Origin: Hymenobacter sp. BT730
GTDB taxonomy: Bacteria > Bacteroidota > Bacteroidia > Cytophagales > Hymenobacteraceae
Direction: 5' to 3'
Assembly: GCF_030542105.1 (NCBI RefSeq)
Contig: NZ_JAUOFB010000001.1
Location: 620,001 to 684,000, forward strand
Length of the DNA: 64,000 bases
Shown: positions 43,243 through 52,229 of the stretch, one piece after another
How the letters are laid out: every line of letters starts with the position of its first letter
Position numbering within the stretch: the stretch's first letter is position 1
The notes under the pieces: generated by a model
Databases searched by the model: none
Told to the model about the DNA's origin: nothing
What the model saw: only the letters and a program-made list of their open reading frames with translations
Translations under genes and position numbers: made by a program

Positions 43243-44316
43243 ATGTATATCCCCGCTATGCGCCGTATTCTGATTGGCATGAGCCTTTGTTGTAGTTTGT
43301 CTGGTGAGAGCATGGCACAGACCAAGGCGCCGCAGGCGTACCGGAACCTGGTGATGGAGGGTGGCGGTATTCGGGGTATTGCCTATGGTGGTGCCCTCAA
43401 AGAGTTGGAAACGCAGGGAATCTTACCGGGCATACAGCGGGTAGGGGGCACCTCCGCCGGGGCCATTCAGGCAGCATTGCTGGCCGTAGGCTATTCCCCC
43501 GATGAAATTATTGCCGTGGTAAATGAGATGCCCGTGCAGCAGCTCAACGATGGCCGCCTGATCTTTTTTGGCGGCAGTAGCCGGCTGATTAAGCAATTTG
43601 GCTGGTACCGCGGCGACAAGTTTACCCAGGTGATGGACCAGCTGGTGGCCCGCAAAACGGGCTCTGCCAACTATACCCTCGGTCAATTGCATACCCTCGC
43701 ATCACAAGGGAAAGCGCGCGACTTATACGTCACCGGCACCAATCTTACCCGCCAGTGTGTGCAGGTGTTCAGCTACGAAACCCACCCGGAGATGCGCATC
43801 GCCGATGCCGTACGGATATCCATGAGCATTCCGCTGTACTTCCGGGCCGTGCTGCTCGACAAGCAGGGGAGGGTCGTGCGCCAGCCCGCAAAGGGACAGG
43901 AAGTAGAAGTGCTGGTCGATGGGGGCCTACTGGCCAATTTTCCCATCGACCTATTTGATAGCCCAAAATACTTCACCGTGGAAAAGTCGGTGCTGGCCGC
44001 GCAACCGCTGGCTAACCCCGAAACGCTGGGGTTGCGGCTCGATCGGGTAGAGCAGATTGCGTATGATGCTACCGTGGCCGGCCGACAGCAACTCGCGCCT
44101 TACACCATCAATAGCTTCGGCACCTACGTAGGCGCTTTGTATAACCTGGCCATCGAAAACCTGAACCCGGCGCGGCCCACTGATTGGTCGCGCACCATCA
44201 GCATTAATACCCTGCATTTTAGCCCTAAGATCAAGCGCATGTCTACGGCGCAAAAAAAGGAACTGATGGACAGTGGTCAGCAGGGCGTGCAGCAGTTTCT
44301 GGCGCGAAGCAAGTAA
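43243..44316 (+). CDS. Secreted patatin-like phospholipase
   Basis: 357 residues with a signal peptide ([22 protein letters not shown]); an ATG at 43258 would start right at the basic n-region and is equally likely. The patatin domain has [15 protein letters not shown] (oxyanion Gly-rich loop), GGTSAGAI (nucleophile Ser in GxSxG), SMSIPLYF and [12 protein letters not shown] (catalytic Asp in DGG). A lipid acyl hydrolase, probably periplasmic or outer-membrane. It sits between tdh and kbl without a metabolic link that I can see. Confidence 0.9.
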   Translation: MYIPAMRRILIGMSLCCSLSGESMAQTKAPQAYRNLVMEGGGIRGIAYGGALKELETQGILPGIQRVGGTSAGAIQAALLAVGYSPDEIIAVVNEMPVQQLNDGRLIFFGGSSRLIKQFGWYRGDKFTQVMDQLVARKTGSANYTLGQLHTLASQGKARDLYVTGTNLTRQCVQVFSYETHPEMRIADAVRISMSIPLYFRAVLLDKQGRVVRQPAKGQEVEVLVDGGLLANFPIDLFDSPKYFTVEKSVLAAQPLANPETLGLRLDRVEQIAYDATVAGRQQLAPYTINSFGTYVGALYNLAIENLNPARPTDWSRTISINTLHFSPKIKRMSTAQKKELMDSGQQGVQQFLARSK

Positions 44317-44416
44317 GCACCATCGTGCGCCGCTTCGGCCGCAGATGCACAAAACCGTACCTTTACGCTCCATCCCACCTTTAGAAATTCCCCTTCACCC
44401 TTCAGCAGTCATTCCC

Positions 44417-45664
44417 ATGTACACCACCCTCCAGCCCGATCTTCAGCAGCAGCTTCAGGAAATTAAAGATGCCGGCCTCTACAAACAGGAGCGCATCATT
44501 ACCTCGCCGCAGGGCGCCGAAATTGAGACGAAAGAGGCGGGGGAAGTGCTGAATTTCTGCGCCAATAACTACCTGGGCCTTTCCTCGCACCCGGAGGTAA
44601 TTAAGGCGGCCAAAGAAGCCATTGATACCCACGGCTACGGCATGTCATCGGTGCGCTTTATCTGCGGCACCCAGGATATTCACAAAGAGCTGGAGCAGAA
44701 GCTGGCCGAGTTTCTGGGTACTGAAGATACCATTCTGTACGCGGCAGCTTTTGATGCCAACGGTGGCGTTTTTGAGCCCCTGTTCAACGAGCAGGACGCC
44801 ATTATTTCCGATGCCCTGAACCACGCCAGCATTATTGATGGCGTGCGCCTGTGCAAAGCCCAGCGCTACCGCTACACCCACAACGACATGGCCGATCTGG
44901 AAGCCCAACTCCAGGACGCCGTGGCCAAAGGCACCCGCCACCGCATCATCGTTACGGACGGCTCGTTCTCCATGGACGGCACTATTGCCCAGCTGGACAA
45001 AATCTGCGACCTGGCCGATAAGTATGAGGCCCTGGTGATGATTGACGAGTGCCACAGCATGGGCTTCCTGGGCAAAACCGGCCGCGGCACCCACGAGTAC
45101 CGCAACGTCATGGGCCGGGTAGACATCATCACCGGCACGCTGGGCAAAGCCCTCGGCGGCGCCATGGGTGGCTTCACCTCCGGCCGCAAAGAAATTATTG
45201 ATATGCTGCGCCAGCGCAGCCGCCCCTATCTATTCTCCAACACGCTGGCCCCGGCCATTGTAGGCGCCTCCATCCGCGTGCTGGATCTGCTCACCGAAAG
45301 CACCGAGCTGCGCGACCGACTGGAAGAAAACACCAAGTATTTCCGGGAGGAAATGACCAAAGCCGGCTTCGATATTAAGCCCGGTGAGCACCCCATTGTG
45401 CCCGTAATGCTGTATGATGCCAAGCTGAGCCAGGAGTTTGCGGCCCGCATGCTGGAGCACGGCATTTATGTGGTGGGTTTCTACTTCCCGGTAGTAGCGA
45501 AAGGCCAGGCCCGCATCCGGGTGCAGATGAGCGCCGCCCACACCCGCGCGCATCTGGACAAGGCCATTGCCGCCTTTATTGCCGTTGGCAAGGAGTTGGG
45601 CACGCTCAAGGACCGCTCAGCCGCCCAGCCCGAGGCAGGGCAGGTAGTAACGAACACCCCGTAA
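44417..45664 (+). CDS. kbl: Glycine C-acetyltransferase (2-amino-3-ketobutyrate CoA ligase)
   Basis: 415 residues, PLP alpha-oxoamine synthase. It shows [66 protein letters not shown] and the PLP-Lys loop [13 protein letters not shown]. The [12 protein letters not shown] and R-G-T-H-E-Y features favour Kbl over BioF or serine palmitoyltransferase. It cleaves 2-amino-3-ketobutyrate with CoA to glycine and acetyl-CoA. The ATG at 44417 is the homology start. Its partner dehydrogenase is encoded upstream on the opposite strand. A TACCTTTA near 44357 is one base off the -7 box. Confidence 0.95.
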   Translation: MYTTLQPDLQQQLQEIKDAGLYKQERIITSPQGAEIETKEAGEVLNFCANNYLGLSSHPEVIKAAKEAIDTHGYGMSSVRFICGTQDIHKELEQKLAEFLGTEDTILYAAAFDANGGVFEPLFNEQDAIISDALNHASIIDGVRLCKAQRYRYTHNDMADLEAQLQDAVAKGTRHRIIVTDGSFSMDGTIAQLDKICDLADKYEALVMIDECHSMGFLGKTGRGTHEYRNVMGRVDIITGTLGKALGGAMGGFTSGRKEIIDMLRQRSRPYLFSNTLAPAIVGASIRVLDLLTESTELRDRLEENTKYFREEMTKAGFDIKPGEHPIVPVMLYDAKLSQEFAARMLEHGIYVVGFYFPVVAKGQARIRVQMSAAHTRAHLDKAIAAFIAVGKELGTLKDRSAAQPEAGQVVTNTP

Positions 45665-45686
45665 TTTAGGCACTAAGAGGTAATGC

Positions 45687-45714
45687 AAAGGCCCGCCATT
45701 TGGCGGGCCTTTTT
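45687..45714. terminator. Terminator between kbl and cdaA
   Basis: A stem AAAGGCCCGCC / GGCGGGCCTTT with a 4-base loop and a T run, 22 bases after the kbl stop and also downstream of the convergent cdaA. Confidence 0.9.
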
Positions 45715-45756
45715 GCTTTTGGTGTTCTTCGAAAAAGTTACCTACACAGCAGGAAG

Positions 45757-46596
45757 CTACGCGGCTACTTCTTCCGCGGAGCGCGCTTTGGGAGTGGAGG
45801 CCTTGGGCTCCACATCAAACAGCATTTCGTTCAAGCGTGCCCGCAGGTCAGAAGTAGACAGGTTGCGGTACACCTCGCCGGCCCGCACCAGCGAAATCTG
45901 CCCCGTTTCTTCACTCACTACCAGCACCACGCTGTCCGTCACTTCGGAAAGGCCAATGGCGGCGCGGTGGCGCAAACCCAGAGAGGCCGGTACGTCCGGG
46001 TTTTCACTTACCGGCAGAATGCAGCGTGCCGCCTGTATGCGGTTGTTGCTGATGATGACAGCTCCATCATGCAGGGGGCTGGTTTTGTTGAAGATACTCA
46101 TCAACAGGCGCTTGCTCACGGTGGCATCAATCAGGTCGCCGGAGTCGGCGTACAGCTTCAGGTCAGAACCCATGCTGAAGACAATGAGCGCGCCGGTATT
46201 CTTGCCCGCCAGGCTCTTGGCTGCTTCCACAAAGGGCATAATGTTCATTTTCTCGGCGGCAGAATCCCGCCGCCAGGAAAATACCCGCATGCGCTCCAGT
46301 GTGGTAGCCTTGCCAATGGTGAGCAGAAAGCGCCGAATTTCCTGCTGAAACAGGATAATGCTGGCCAGCACGCCCACGCTCATAAACTGCCCCAGAATGG
46401 TTGTCAGCAACTCCATACCTGCTGCCCGCACCACCAGGTACAGCAGGTAAATCGACATCAGCCCCAGAAAAATCTTCAGCGCTACGCTGCCCGTCAGCAA
46501 CTTATAGAGCTGATAAAATAGCATCGTCACCAGCAGCACGTCCACTACGTCCAGCCAGCCAATGCGCAGGAAGCCGATGGTGAAAGTGCCAATCAC
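45757..46596 (-). CDS. cdaA: Diadenylate cyclase CdaA
   Basis: 279 residues: three N-terminal membrane helices (to about residue 85) and a DAC domain with the catalytic TSPLHDGAVIIS (DGA) and LGLRHRAAIGL (RHR) motifs. It makes c-di-AMP, which controls osmotic and cell-wall homeostasis. A GTG start (46594-46596) overlaps the folP stop by four bases, so the genes are translationally coupled; folP-cdaA is a recurring Bacteroidota pair. The C-terminal tail (ASTPKARSAEEVAA) is disordered. Confidence 0.95.
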   Translation of the reverse strand: MIGTFTIGFLRIGWLDVVDVLLVTMLFYQLYKLLTGSVALKIFLGLMSIYLLYLVVRAAGMELLTTILGQFMSVGVLASIILFQQEIRRFLLTIGKATTLERMRVFSWRRDSAAEKMNIMPFVEAAKSLAGKNTGALIVFSMGSDLKLYADSGDLIDATVSKRLLMSIFNKTSPLHDGAVIISNNRIQAARCILPVSENPDVPASLGLRHRAAIGLSEVTDSVVLVVSEETGQISLVRAGEVYRNLSTSDLRARLNEMLFDVEPKASTPKARSAEEVAA

Positions 46597-47480
46597 GGGG
46601 AGGAAGGAATTGAGTATGTGTTAGATACGAGTTGAATAGTCTGCATAGCTTCGGCTACATCGTGTACGCGCAACAAACGGGCGCCGTTGAGCAGAGCTAT
46701 GGTATTGACGGCCACAGTACCCGTAAGGGCTGCATCCGGCGTCAGCCCCAGTGGCTTGTACACCATCGATTTGCGCGAAAGCCCGGCCAGAAGGGGAAGC
46801 CCCAGTACGCGCAACTCATCCAGGCGGCGCAGCAGCTCATGGTTTTGGGCGGAGGTTTTGGCAAAGCCGAAGCCCGGGTCCAGAATAACATCTACCACGC
46901 CGGCGGCCCGCAGGGCCACCAGCTTATCCCGGAAAAAGCGCACCAATTCCGTCAGCAGGTCGTCGGCATAGTCCGTGTGCTGGGCCATGTCCTGCGGGGT
47001 ACCGCGCATGTGCATGAGCACGTAGGGCACATTCAGGCGGCCGGCGGTAGCTATCATATCCGCATCCAGTGTGCCCGCGCTGATGTCGTTAAGAATATCG
47101 GCACCGGCAGCTACGGCTTCGGCGGCCACGCTGGCCCGGAAGGTATCAATAGAGAGAAAGGCTTCCGGAAAGCGTTGCCGCAAGGCCTCAATGGCGGGCA
47201 GAATGCGTTGCTTTTCTTCCTCCTCCGTTACCTCCGGGGCACCGGGGCGGGTGGAGTAGCCGCCCACATCCAGCACGGCGGCACCAGCCGTAAGCATGGC
47301 CTCCGCCCGATACAGCAGGTCATCGGCTGAGCTGACGCGGCTGCCGGCAAAGAAGGAATCAGGGGTGAGGTTAAGGATGCCCATCACCTGCGGGCGTCGC
47401 AAATCCAGCACGCGGCCACGCGGGCAACATACTGTTTGCCTCGCCGAAAAACATGTATCTTTCGCGGCCTGGGGTAGCAT
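46593..47480 (-). CDS. folP: Dihydropteroate synthase
   Basis: 295 residues. VMGILNLTPDSFFAGSR, DVGGYSTRPGA, LSIDTFRASVAAEA, LNDISAGTLD, LILDPGFGFAKT-type (seen as VILDPGFGFAKT) and LLAGLSRKSMV are all DHPS motifs. It joins p-aminobenzoate to the pterin diphosphate in folate synthesis and is the sulfonamide target. The frame is open for another 200 codons upstream; the ATG at 47480 gives a normal N-terminus (LPQAAKDTCFSARQ). First gene of the folP-cdaA operon; twin palindromes lie 26-60 bases upstream. Confidence 0.95.
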   Translation of the reverse strand: MLPQAAKDTCFSARQTVCCPRGRVLDLRRPQVMGILNLTPDSFFAGSRVSSADDLLYRAEAMLTAGAAVLDVGGYSTRPGAPEVTEEEEKQRILPAIEALRQRFPEAFLSIDTFRASVAAEAVAAGADILNDISAGTLDADMIATAGRLNVPYVLMHMRGTPQDMAQHTDYADDLLTELVRFFRDKLVALRAAGVVDVILDPGFGFAKTSAQNHELLRRLDELRVLGLPLLAGLSRKSMVYKPLGLTPDAALTGTVAVNTIALLNGARLLRVHDVAEAMQTIQLVSNTYSIPSSP

Positions 47481-47505
47481 AGAGATGGAAGCGCTCAGGA
47501 ACTCA

Positions 47506-47540
47506 AAAACCTGGTTTTGGGGTAAAGAAACCAGGTTTCT
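47506..47540. promoter_or_regulatory. Twin operator-like palindromes between folP and DUF1599
   Basis: Two perfect palindromes, AAAACCTGGTTTT (47506-47518) and AGAAACCAGGTTTCT (47526-47540), share the core AACCwGGTT and have centres 21 bases apart, two helical turns. They lie in the 156-base gap between divergent start codons. The two sites are also complementary to each other and could form an RNA hairpin. A transcription-factor operator is my inference. Confidence 0.5.
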
Positions 47541-47636
47541 TCCATACGGTTGCGTCAGGGCGGTACGAGGCCGCGGACGCAAGCGGGTTTCCCAGGCCCC
47601 AAGTACCCAAGATTCCAACAAATTAGTCTGAAAATC

Positions 47637-48212
47637 TTGCAGAACCAAACCCAGCACGAGTACGACACCATTATCGGGCACTGCCGGAAGCTGTTTCTGG
47701 CTAAGTCCCACGACTATGGCACCGCTTGGCGTATTATGCGCCTGCCCTCCATCACGGATCAGATTTACATCAAGGCACAGCGCATTCGCTCCATTCAGGA
47801 GAAAGGTACCCAGCGGGTGGCCGAAGGCATTGACGAGGAGTTTGTGGCCATCATCAACTACTGCCTCATTGCCCTCATGCAGCTGCATCTGCCCTTTGAG
47901 GCGCCGCTGGAACTGCCCGTAGAGGAAGTAACGGCCGCCTACGACCGGGAAGTGAACACCACGCGTGAGCTGCTCTTTGCCAAAAACCACGACTATGGTG
48001 AGGCGTGGCGGCACATGCGGGTGGAGAGCATCACCGATATTATTCTGATGAAGCTGCACCGCACCAAGCAGATTGAAGATCTGGCGGGGCAAACCAGGGT
48101 ATCAGAAGGAGTGGAGGCCAACTACCGGGATATGCTGAACTACGCCGTTTTTGCTCTCATTAAGCGCGGGCTGGCCGCCGCACCTCAACCAGAATCTGCC
48201 CACACAGTTTAA
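47637..48212 (+). CDS. DUF1599 family protein
   Basis: 191 residues made of two similar halves: IIGHCRKLFLAKSHDYGTAWRIMR...SITDQIYIKAQRIRSIQ and NTTRELLFAKNHDYGEAWRHMR...SITDIILMKLHRTKQIE. This is the duplicated DUF1599 domain (nucleotide-modification-associated domain 1 in Pfam). Function is not established. There is no ATG near the start of homology; TTG at 47637 (reading M-QNQTQHEYD) is the best start. It begins a plus-strand run with the BT_3928-like gene, divergent from folP. Confidence 0.82.
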   Translation: MQNQTQHEYDTIIGHCRKLFLAKSHDYGTAWRIMRLPSITDQIYIKAQRIRSIQEKGTQRVAEGIDEEFVAIINYCLIALMQLHLPFEAPLELPVEEVTAAYDREVNTTRELLFAKNHDYGEAWRHMRVESITDIILMKLHRTKQIEDLAGQTRVSEGVEANYRDMLNYAVFALIKRGLAAAPQPESAHTV

Positions 48213-48242
48213 GGCTACGGACGTACACGTTTTTTTCTTCTT

Positions 48243-49343
48243 ATGAGGTTATTTACCCGCATTTGCTGGTTGTTGCTGGGAGTGGTGTTTATTTTTTCCG
48301 GCCTGGTTAAGCTGAACGACCCTGTGGGCACAGCCCTGAAGCTGGAGGAATACTTTGAGGTATTTTCACAGGATTTCGGGCAGTTTTTTATGTGGTTCTA
48401 TCCGCATGCCCGCACCATTTCGCTTATTCTCAGTACACTGGAAGTAGTGCTGGGCGTGGCCTTGCTGCTGCGTTGGCACTTGCGCAAAACCCTGTGGGTA
48501 TTGCTGGGCCTGCTGGTTTTTTTCGGGTTCCTCACGTTCTATTCCGCGGCCTTTAACAAGGTAACCGACTGCGGCTGCTTCGGCGACTTTATCAAGCTTA
48601 CGCCCTGGGCTTCCTTCACCAAGGATATGATTCTGCTGGGCCTGTGGCTGGTGGTGTTTTACGGGCAGCGCTACCTGCGGCTGGTATTTGCCAAGGGCAC
48701 GCTGGGCGTGATGTACATCACTATTGCGGCGGCTGTGGCGGCCGGTATTGGCGTGTATGCGCTGGGCCACCTCCCGTATTTCGATTTCCTGCCTTACAAG
48801 GTGGGCAACAATATTCCCAAGCTCATGCAGCCTTCGGCGCCGCTGCGCTACAAGTACATCATGGAGCGCCAGGGAAAGGAGCAGGAATTTGCCGATTATC
48901 CCACCGACAGCACCTGGAAGTTTAAGAAAATGGTAGCTCTGAACCCCGATGCTGGTCCCAAAATCACGGATTTTCGGGTTTGGAATGATGACGGCGACTA
49001 CACGCAGGAACTGCTGAAAGGCAATAAGCTGCTGCTCATTATTCAGGATGTGAACCACGCCGACCGGGACCGGTTCGATAAGATGAATACCATGATTCTG
49101 TCGGCCGATTCTTCCAAGCGGGAAATCAAAACCGTGGTGCTTACCAGCAGCAACCCCGCCGACTACGATGCCTTCCGCCACGAGGTAAACCTGCCGGCTC
49201 CCTTCTACTACGCCGATGCTACGGTGCTCAAATCCATGGTGCGTTCCAACCCGGGCATCATTCTACTGGAGGATGGCGTGGTAAAAGGCAAATTTCACTA
49301 CCACGATATTCCGACCCGCGAAAAGCTGGAAGAGCTGCTATAA
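48243..49343 (+). CDS. BT_3928 family (DoxX-like) membrane protein
   Basis: 366 residues. The N-terminal half is a four-to-five-helix DoxX/MauE-like domain (CWLLLGVVFIFSGLVKLNDPVG, TDCGCFGDFIKLTPWASFTKD with paired Cys). The C-terminal half is periplasmic with a thioredoxin-like look (KLLLIIQDVNHADRDRF, PGIILLEDGVVKGKFHYHDIP) but no CxxC. This architecture is the Bacteroidota BT_3928 family; quinone- or disulfide-linked redox work is suspected, not shown. It follows DUF1599 by 30 bases, a conserved order in the phylum. Confidence 0.87.
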   Translation: MRLFTRICWLLLGVVFIFSGLVKLNDPVGTALKLEEYFEVFSQDFGQFFMWFYPHARTISLILSTLEVVLGVALLLRWHLRKTLWVLLGLLVFFGFLTFYSAAFNKVTDCGCFGDFIKLTPWASFTKDMILLGLWLVVFYGQRYLRLVFAKGTLGVMYITIAAAVAAGIGVYALGHLPYFDFLPYKVGNNIPKLMQPSAPLRYKYIMERQGKEQEFADYPTDSTWKFKKMVALNPDAGPKITDFRVWNDDGDYTQELLKGNKLLLIIQDVNHADRDRFDKMNTMILSADSSKREIKTVVLTSSNPADYDAFRHEVNLPAPFYYADATVLKSMVRSNPGIILLEDGVVKGKFHYHDIPTREKLEELL

Positions 49344-49382
49344 ACCGGCGGCTCTACATTCTTAAGTTTCCAAGCCCCGTTC

Positions 49383-50438
49383 ATGCTTCTATTTGTACTG
49401 CGCCGCCTGGGGCAGGGCCTCTTGGTACTGGCCGGGGTTGCCCTCACAGTGTTTTTTCTCTTCAACGTACTGCCCGGCGACCCGGTAGCGCTACTGGCCG
49501 GGCAACGCTCGGATGAAGCTACCCGCGCCGCCATTGCCGCCGACTTGGGCCTGGACAAACCTCTGCCGGCCCAGCTGCTGGGATACCTGAATGATGTGTC
49601 GCCGGTGGGGGTACACGCACGAGACTCAGCCGGGGTGGCCAAGTACGGTGGCCTCACACTGCTACCCTTAGGCGAGCAGGCAGTGGTCTTAAAAAAGCCC
49701 TACCTGCGCCGTTCCTTTCAAAGCAATAAAGAGGTATTGCTGATTCTGATGGACCATTTTACCGGCACCTTGTGGCTGGCGCTGGCCGCCATGTTGCTGG
49801 CGGCGGTGCTGGGTATTTTATTTGGTGTGCTGGCGGCCCTGCGCCCTCACTCCTGGGTAGACCGGGTGCTGATTACTACCTCTGTGCTGGGTATTTCGGT
49901 GCCGTCCTTTGTGGCCGCCATTCTCATTGCCATGACGTTTGGATTCTACTGGAGTCGCTGGACGGGCCTGAACCTGACTGGGCAGCTCTTCGAAACCGAC
50001 CCATTCACGGGCCGCCACTTGGTACTGCGCAATTTGCTGCTGCCCGCCTTCGCGCTGGGTATCCGGCCGCTGGCGGTTATCACTCAGCTCACGCGCAGCT
50101 CCATGCTGGATGTGCTAAGTCAGGATTACATTCGCACGGCGCGGGCCAAGGGGCTTTCCAGCTACCGTACCGTAATGGGCCATGCCCTCAAAAATGCGCT
50201 GAATCCGGTCGTCACGGCTGTTTCCGGTTGGCTGGCTTCGCTGATGGCAGGAGCATTTTTTATTGAGTATATCTTTAACTGGAAAGGTCTGGGAACGGTC
50301 ACGCTCCGGGCCGTGGAAAATCTTGATTTTCCGGTGGTAATGGGCTCTACTATCTTTATTGCAGCCTTATTTGTGGTGGTAAATATTGCGGTAGATGTGC
50401 TGTATGCCCTGCTGGACCCACGGGTGAAGCTGGGGTAG
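49383..50438 (+). CDS. DppB-like ABC transporter permease (orphan)
   Basis: 351 residues, about six helices. FVLRRLGQGLLVLAGVALTVFFLFNVLPGDPV is the typical start of peptide/nickel permease B; DYIRTARAKGLSSYRTVMGHALKNAL is the cytosolic EAA loop that docks to the ATPase. It would form half of an oligopeptide importer channel with a DppC-type partner, but no DppC, ATPase or binding protein is nearby. About 40 bases after the BT_3928 gene. Confidence 0.9.
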   Translation: MLLFVLRRLGQGLLVLAGVALTVFFLFNVLPGDPVALLAGQRSDEATRAAIAADLGLDKPLPAQLLGYLNDVSPVGVHARDSAGVAKYGGLTLLPLGEQAVVLKKPYLRRSFQSNKEVLLILMDHFTGTLWLALAAMLLAAVLGILFGVLAALRPHSWVDRVLITTSVLGISVPSFVAAILIAMTFGFYWSRWTGLNLTGQLFETDPFTGRHLVLRNLLLPAFALGIRPLAVITQLTRSSMLDVLSQDYIRTARAKGLSSYRTVMGHALKNALNPVVTAVSGWLASLMAGAFFIEYIFNWKGLGTVTLRAVENLDFPVVMGSTIFIAALFVVVNIAVDVLYALLDPRVKLG

Positions 50439-50510
50439 AGTACACACCGGCATGTAGGGCTTTCGATGTTTTACTTCACAGCCTGTCTGTTTCCGAAAAT
50501 GGTTTCTCCT

Positions 50511-51032
50511 ATGCGTCTGTTTCTGATTGGGATGCCGGGAGCGGGTAAAACAACCCTCGGCCGGGCTTTGGCAGCTTTATATGAGCTGCCCTTCCTGGAT
50601 CTGGATGAGGAGATTGCACGGCAGGAGCAGCGCAGTATTCCGGAGATTTTCGCCGCCGATGGAGAGGCGTATTTCCGACAGCGCGAAGCGGCCATATTGC
50701 AGGAGGTAGTGCACCGGCATCCGCAGCTGGTGCTGGCCACTGGCGGCGGTACGCCTTGCTTTCATAGCAACCTGGAAGTGCTGCTACAGGAGGGACTTAC
50801 CCTCTACTTGCATGTGCCGGTGGAAGAGCTGGCTCGCCGGCTACTTTCCGAAATGGCGGCCCGACCTTTGCTCTCTCACTTGCCGGATGTCACAGCCCTA
50901 CAGCAGCAACTTTCCGAAACACTAAGCCGCCGGGAGCAGTTTTACGAGCGCGCCCCGCTCCGCTGCACTGGTTCCGGCTGCACGCTGGAGGCCGTGAGCC
51001 ACTTAATTACCCGCTTTCTGACCAGTAGTTAA
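50511..51032 (+). CDS. aroK: Shikimate kinase
   Basis: 173 residues. P-loop FLIGMPGAGKTTLGRALA, LPFLDLDEEIARQEQRSIPEIFA (shikimate-binding Asp), GEAYFRQREAAIL, LATGGGTPC and lid RPLL. It phosphorylates shikimate at O3 in chorismate and aromatic amino acid synthesis. The ATG at 50511 is taken because the P-loop follows directly, although the frame is open to 50466. Confidence 0.94.
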   Translation: MRLFLIGMPGAGKTTLGRALAALYELPFLDLDEEIARQEQRSIPEIFAADGEAYFRQREAAILQEVVHRHPQLVLATGGGTPCFHSNLEVLLQEGLTLYLHVPVEELARRLLSEMAARPLLSHLPDVTALQQQLSETLSRREQFYERAPLRCTGSGCTLEAVSHLITRFLTSS

Positions 51033-51073
51033 GTGACATTGCCAAAACCGGTGCCGTTTTGCGGGTTGATGCG

Positions 51074-51081
51074 TACTTTTG
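51074..51081 (+). promoter_or_regulatory. -7 promoter box of the fatty-acid-hydroxylase-like gene
   Basis: Perfect TACTTTTG, 28 bases before the ATG at 51110. Confidence 0.6.
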
Positions 51082-51109
51082 CCTTCTGAATCTGAGCCAA
51101 CCGTTTTCT

Positions 51110-51784
51110 ATGAATACTTCCACTTCTGCTGCCGAAGCCCAACCGACGCCGGTGAAAACTCCCGATGCCATTAAGCCCAAGCACAAAGGATCGGCCCGTT
51201 TATTTGAAAATCCGGCACTGGAGCGCCTCACGCACACGCACATTGCTGCGCCACTCAGCATTTTCTTCGCGGTGGCTGCCGTCAGCCTGTACTATAGCCT
51301 GAGCCAGGGCCTGCTGACTGGCCTGAGTGCTATGGGCTTATTTCTGATGGGCTGGTTTTTGTTCACGTTTGTGGAGTATCTGATGCACCGCTTCGTGTAC
51401 CATATGGATACCAATACGCCGGGTAAAGCCAAGTTTCAGTACACCATGCATGGCGTGCACCATGAATATCCGAAGGATAAAACCCGTCTGGCCATGCCGC
51501 CTATTCTGACGGTATTTGTAGCCTCGCTGCTGTTCTTCATCTTCCGGTTCGTCTTCGGCAACGCCGGGTTCGGAATTCTGGCTGGCTTCGTATTTGGTTA
51601 CGCCCTGTACCTGTTCGTGCACTACGCCATTCACGTGTATGCCCCGCCCAAGAACTTTCTTAAGGTGTGGTGGCATCACCACGCGCAGCATCATTACCGG
51701 CAGGATGAAATTGCCTTTGGCGTGAGCACTACTATCTGGGACCACATCATTGGAACTATGCCCGAACAGCGCAAAGACAAATAA
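51110..51784 (+). CDS. Fatty acid hydroxylase/sterol desaturase superfamily protein
   Basis: 224 residues, four helices and a full set of diiron histidine boxes: EYLMHRFVYHMD, MHGVHHEYPKDK, HYAIHVYAPP and WWHHHAQHHYRQDE. The layout is closest to fatty acid 2-hydroxylase-type enzymes; in Bacteroidota such enzymes could hydroxylate sphingolipid or aminolipid acyl chains. A soluble N-terminal stretch of about 30 residues is disordered. The ATG at 51110 follows a -7 box. It ends in a good terminator. Confidence 0.88.
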   Translation: MNTSTSAAEAQPTPVKTPDAIKPKHKGSARLFENPALERLTHTHIAAPLSIFFAVAAVSLYYSLSQGLLTGLSAMGLFLMGWFLFTFVEYLMHRFVYHMDTNTPGKAKFQYTMHGVHHEYPKDKTRLAMPPILTVFVASLLFFIFRFVFGNAGFGILAGFVFGYALYLFVHYAIHVYAPPKNFLKVWWHHHAQHHYRQDEIAFGVSTTIWDHIIGTMPEQRKDK

Positions 51785-51803
51785 AGTAAGCTTACTACAG
51801 CAC

Positions 51804-51835
51804 GAAAAAGGGAGCCTGGCCGGACTCCCTTTTTC
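51804..51835. terminator. Bidirectional terminator
   Basis: An 11-bp stem (GAAAAAGGGAG / CTCCCTTTTTC) with extra CC/GG pairing in the loop and a T run, between convergent genes. Confidence 0.88.
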
Positions 51836-51857
51836 TATGGCTATCTAAGTAGGAAAA

Positions 51858-52028
51858 CTACCGGCGTACACGGCCAATAATCCACCAGATCAGCAGCACT
51901 ACCAGCACTACACCGATAATGCCCGTCCAGGCACCGGCTTTAAAGATGTCGCCAACAACTTCACAGCTGCTCAGCGAAAAGGTGAGTAGTACCAGGCACA
52001 TGGCCAGTAGGGGACGATACAGTTTCAT
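51858..52028 (-). CDS. Small membrane lipoprotein
   Basis: 56 residues: signal LLAMCLVLLTFSLSSC with lipobox LSSC, a short linker (EVVGDIFKAGAWTG) and one membrane helix IIGVVLVVLLIWWIIG, then RVRR. Proteins of this shape are frequent in Bacteroidota and have no assigned role; the VGDIFKAG motif recurs among them, as I recall. The ATG at 52028 starts directly at the signal. A likely short monocistronic transcript. Confidence 0.72.
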   Translation of the reverse strand: MKLYRPLLAMCLVLLTFSLSSCEVVGDIFKAGAWTGIIGVVLVVLLIWWIIGRVRR

Positions 52029-52173
52029 AGGGTTTCGGGAGAGAAGTGGGAGAGAAGCCACCCAAGTGGGCAGCACTACTGCCTGATACTGCCTTATTCC
52101 CAAAAAAGTTGACATGCGGCGCTACAGCGGCATACTGTGGCACATGCCCTTAGCGCCCCGAACCTACCATAAA

Positions 52174-52205
52174 CAAGGCCCTGCTCCGTGGGAAGCAGGG
52201 CCTTG
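52174..52205 (-). terminator. Terminator after the alpha-amylase gene
   Basis: A 12-bp stem (CAAGGCCCTGCT / AGCAGGGCCTTG) with an 8-nt loop, 25 bases past the amylase stop on the minus strand, followed by TTTAT. Confidence 0.82.
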
Positions 52206-52229
52206 CGGGAAACAAAAATGTGGGTTAGG

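Noticed and set aside
46593..48092. 499-residue fusion of folP with an upstream extension
   Set aside because: The extra 204 residues are antisense to the DUF1599 gene and include no known domain; the ATG at 47480 gives a normal-length DHPS.
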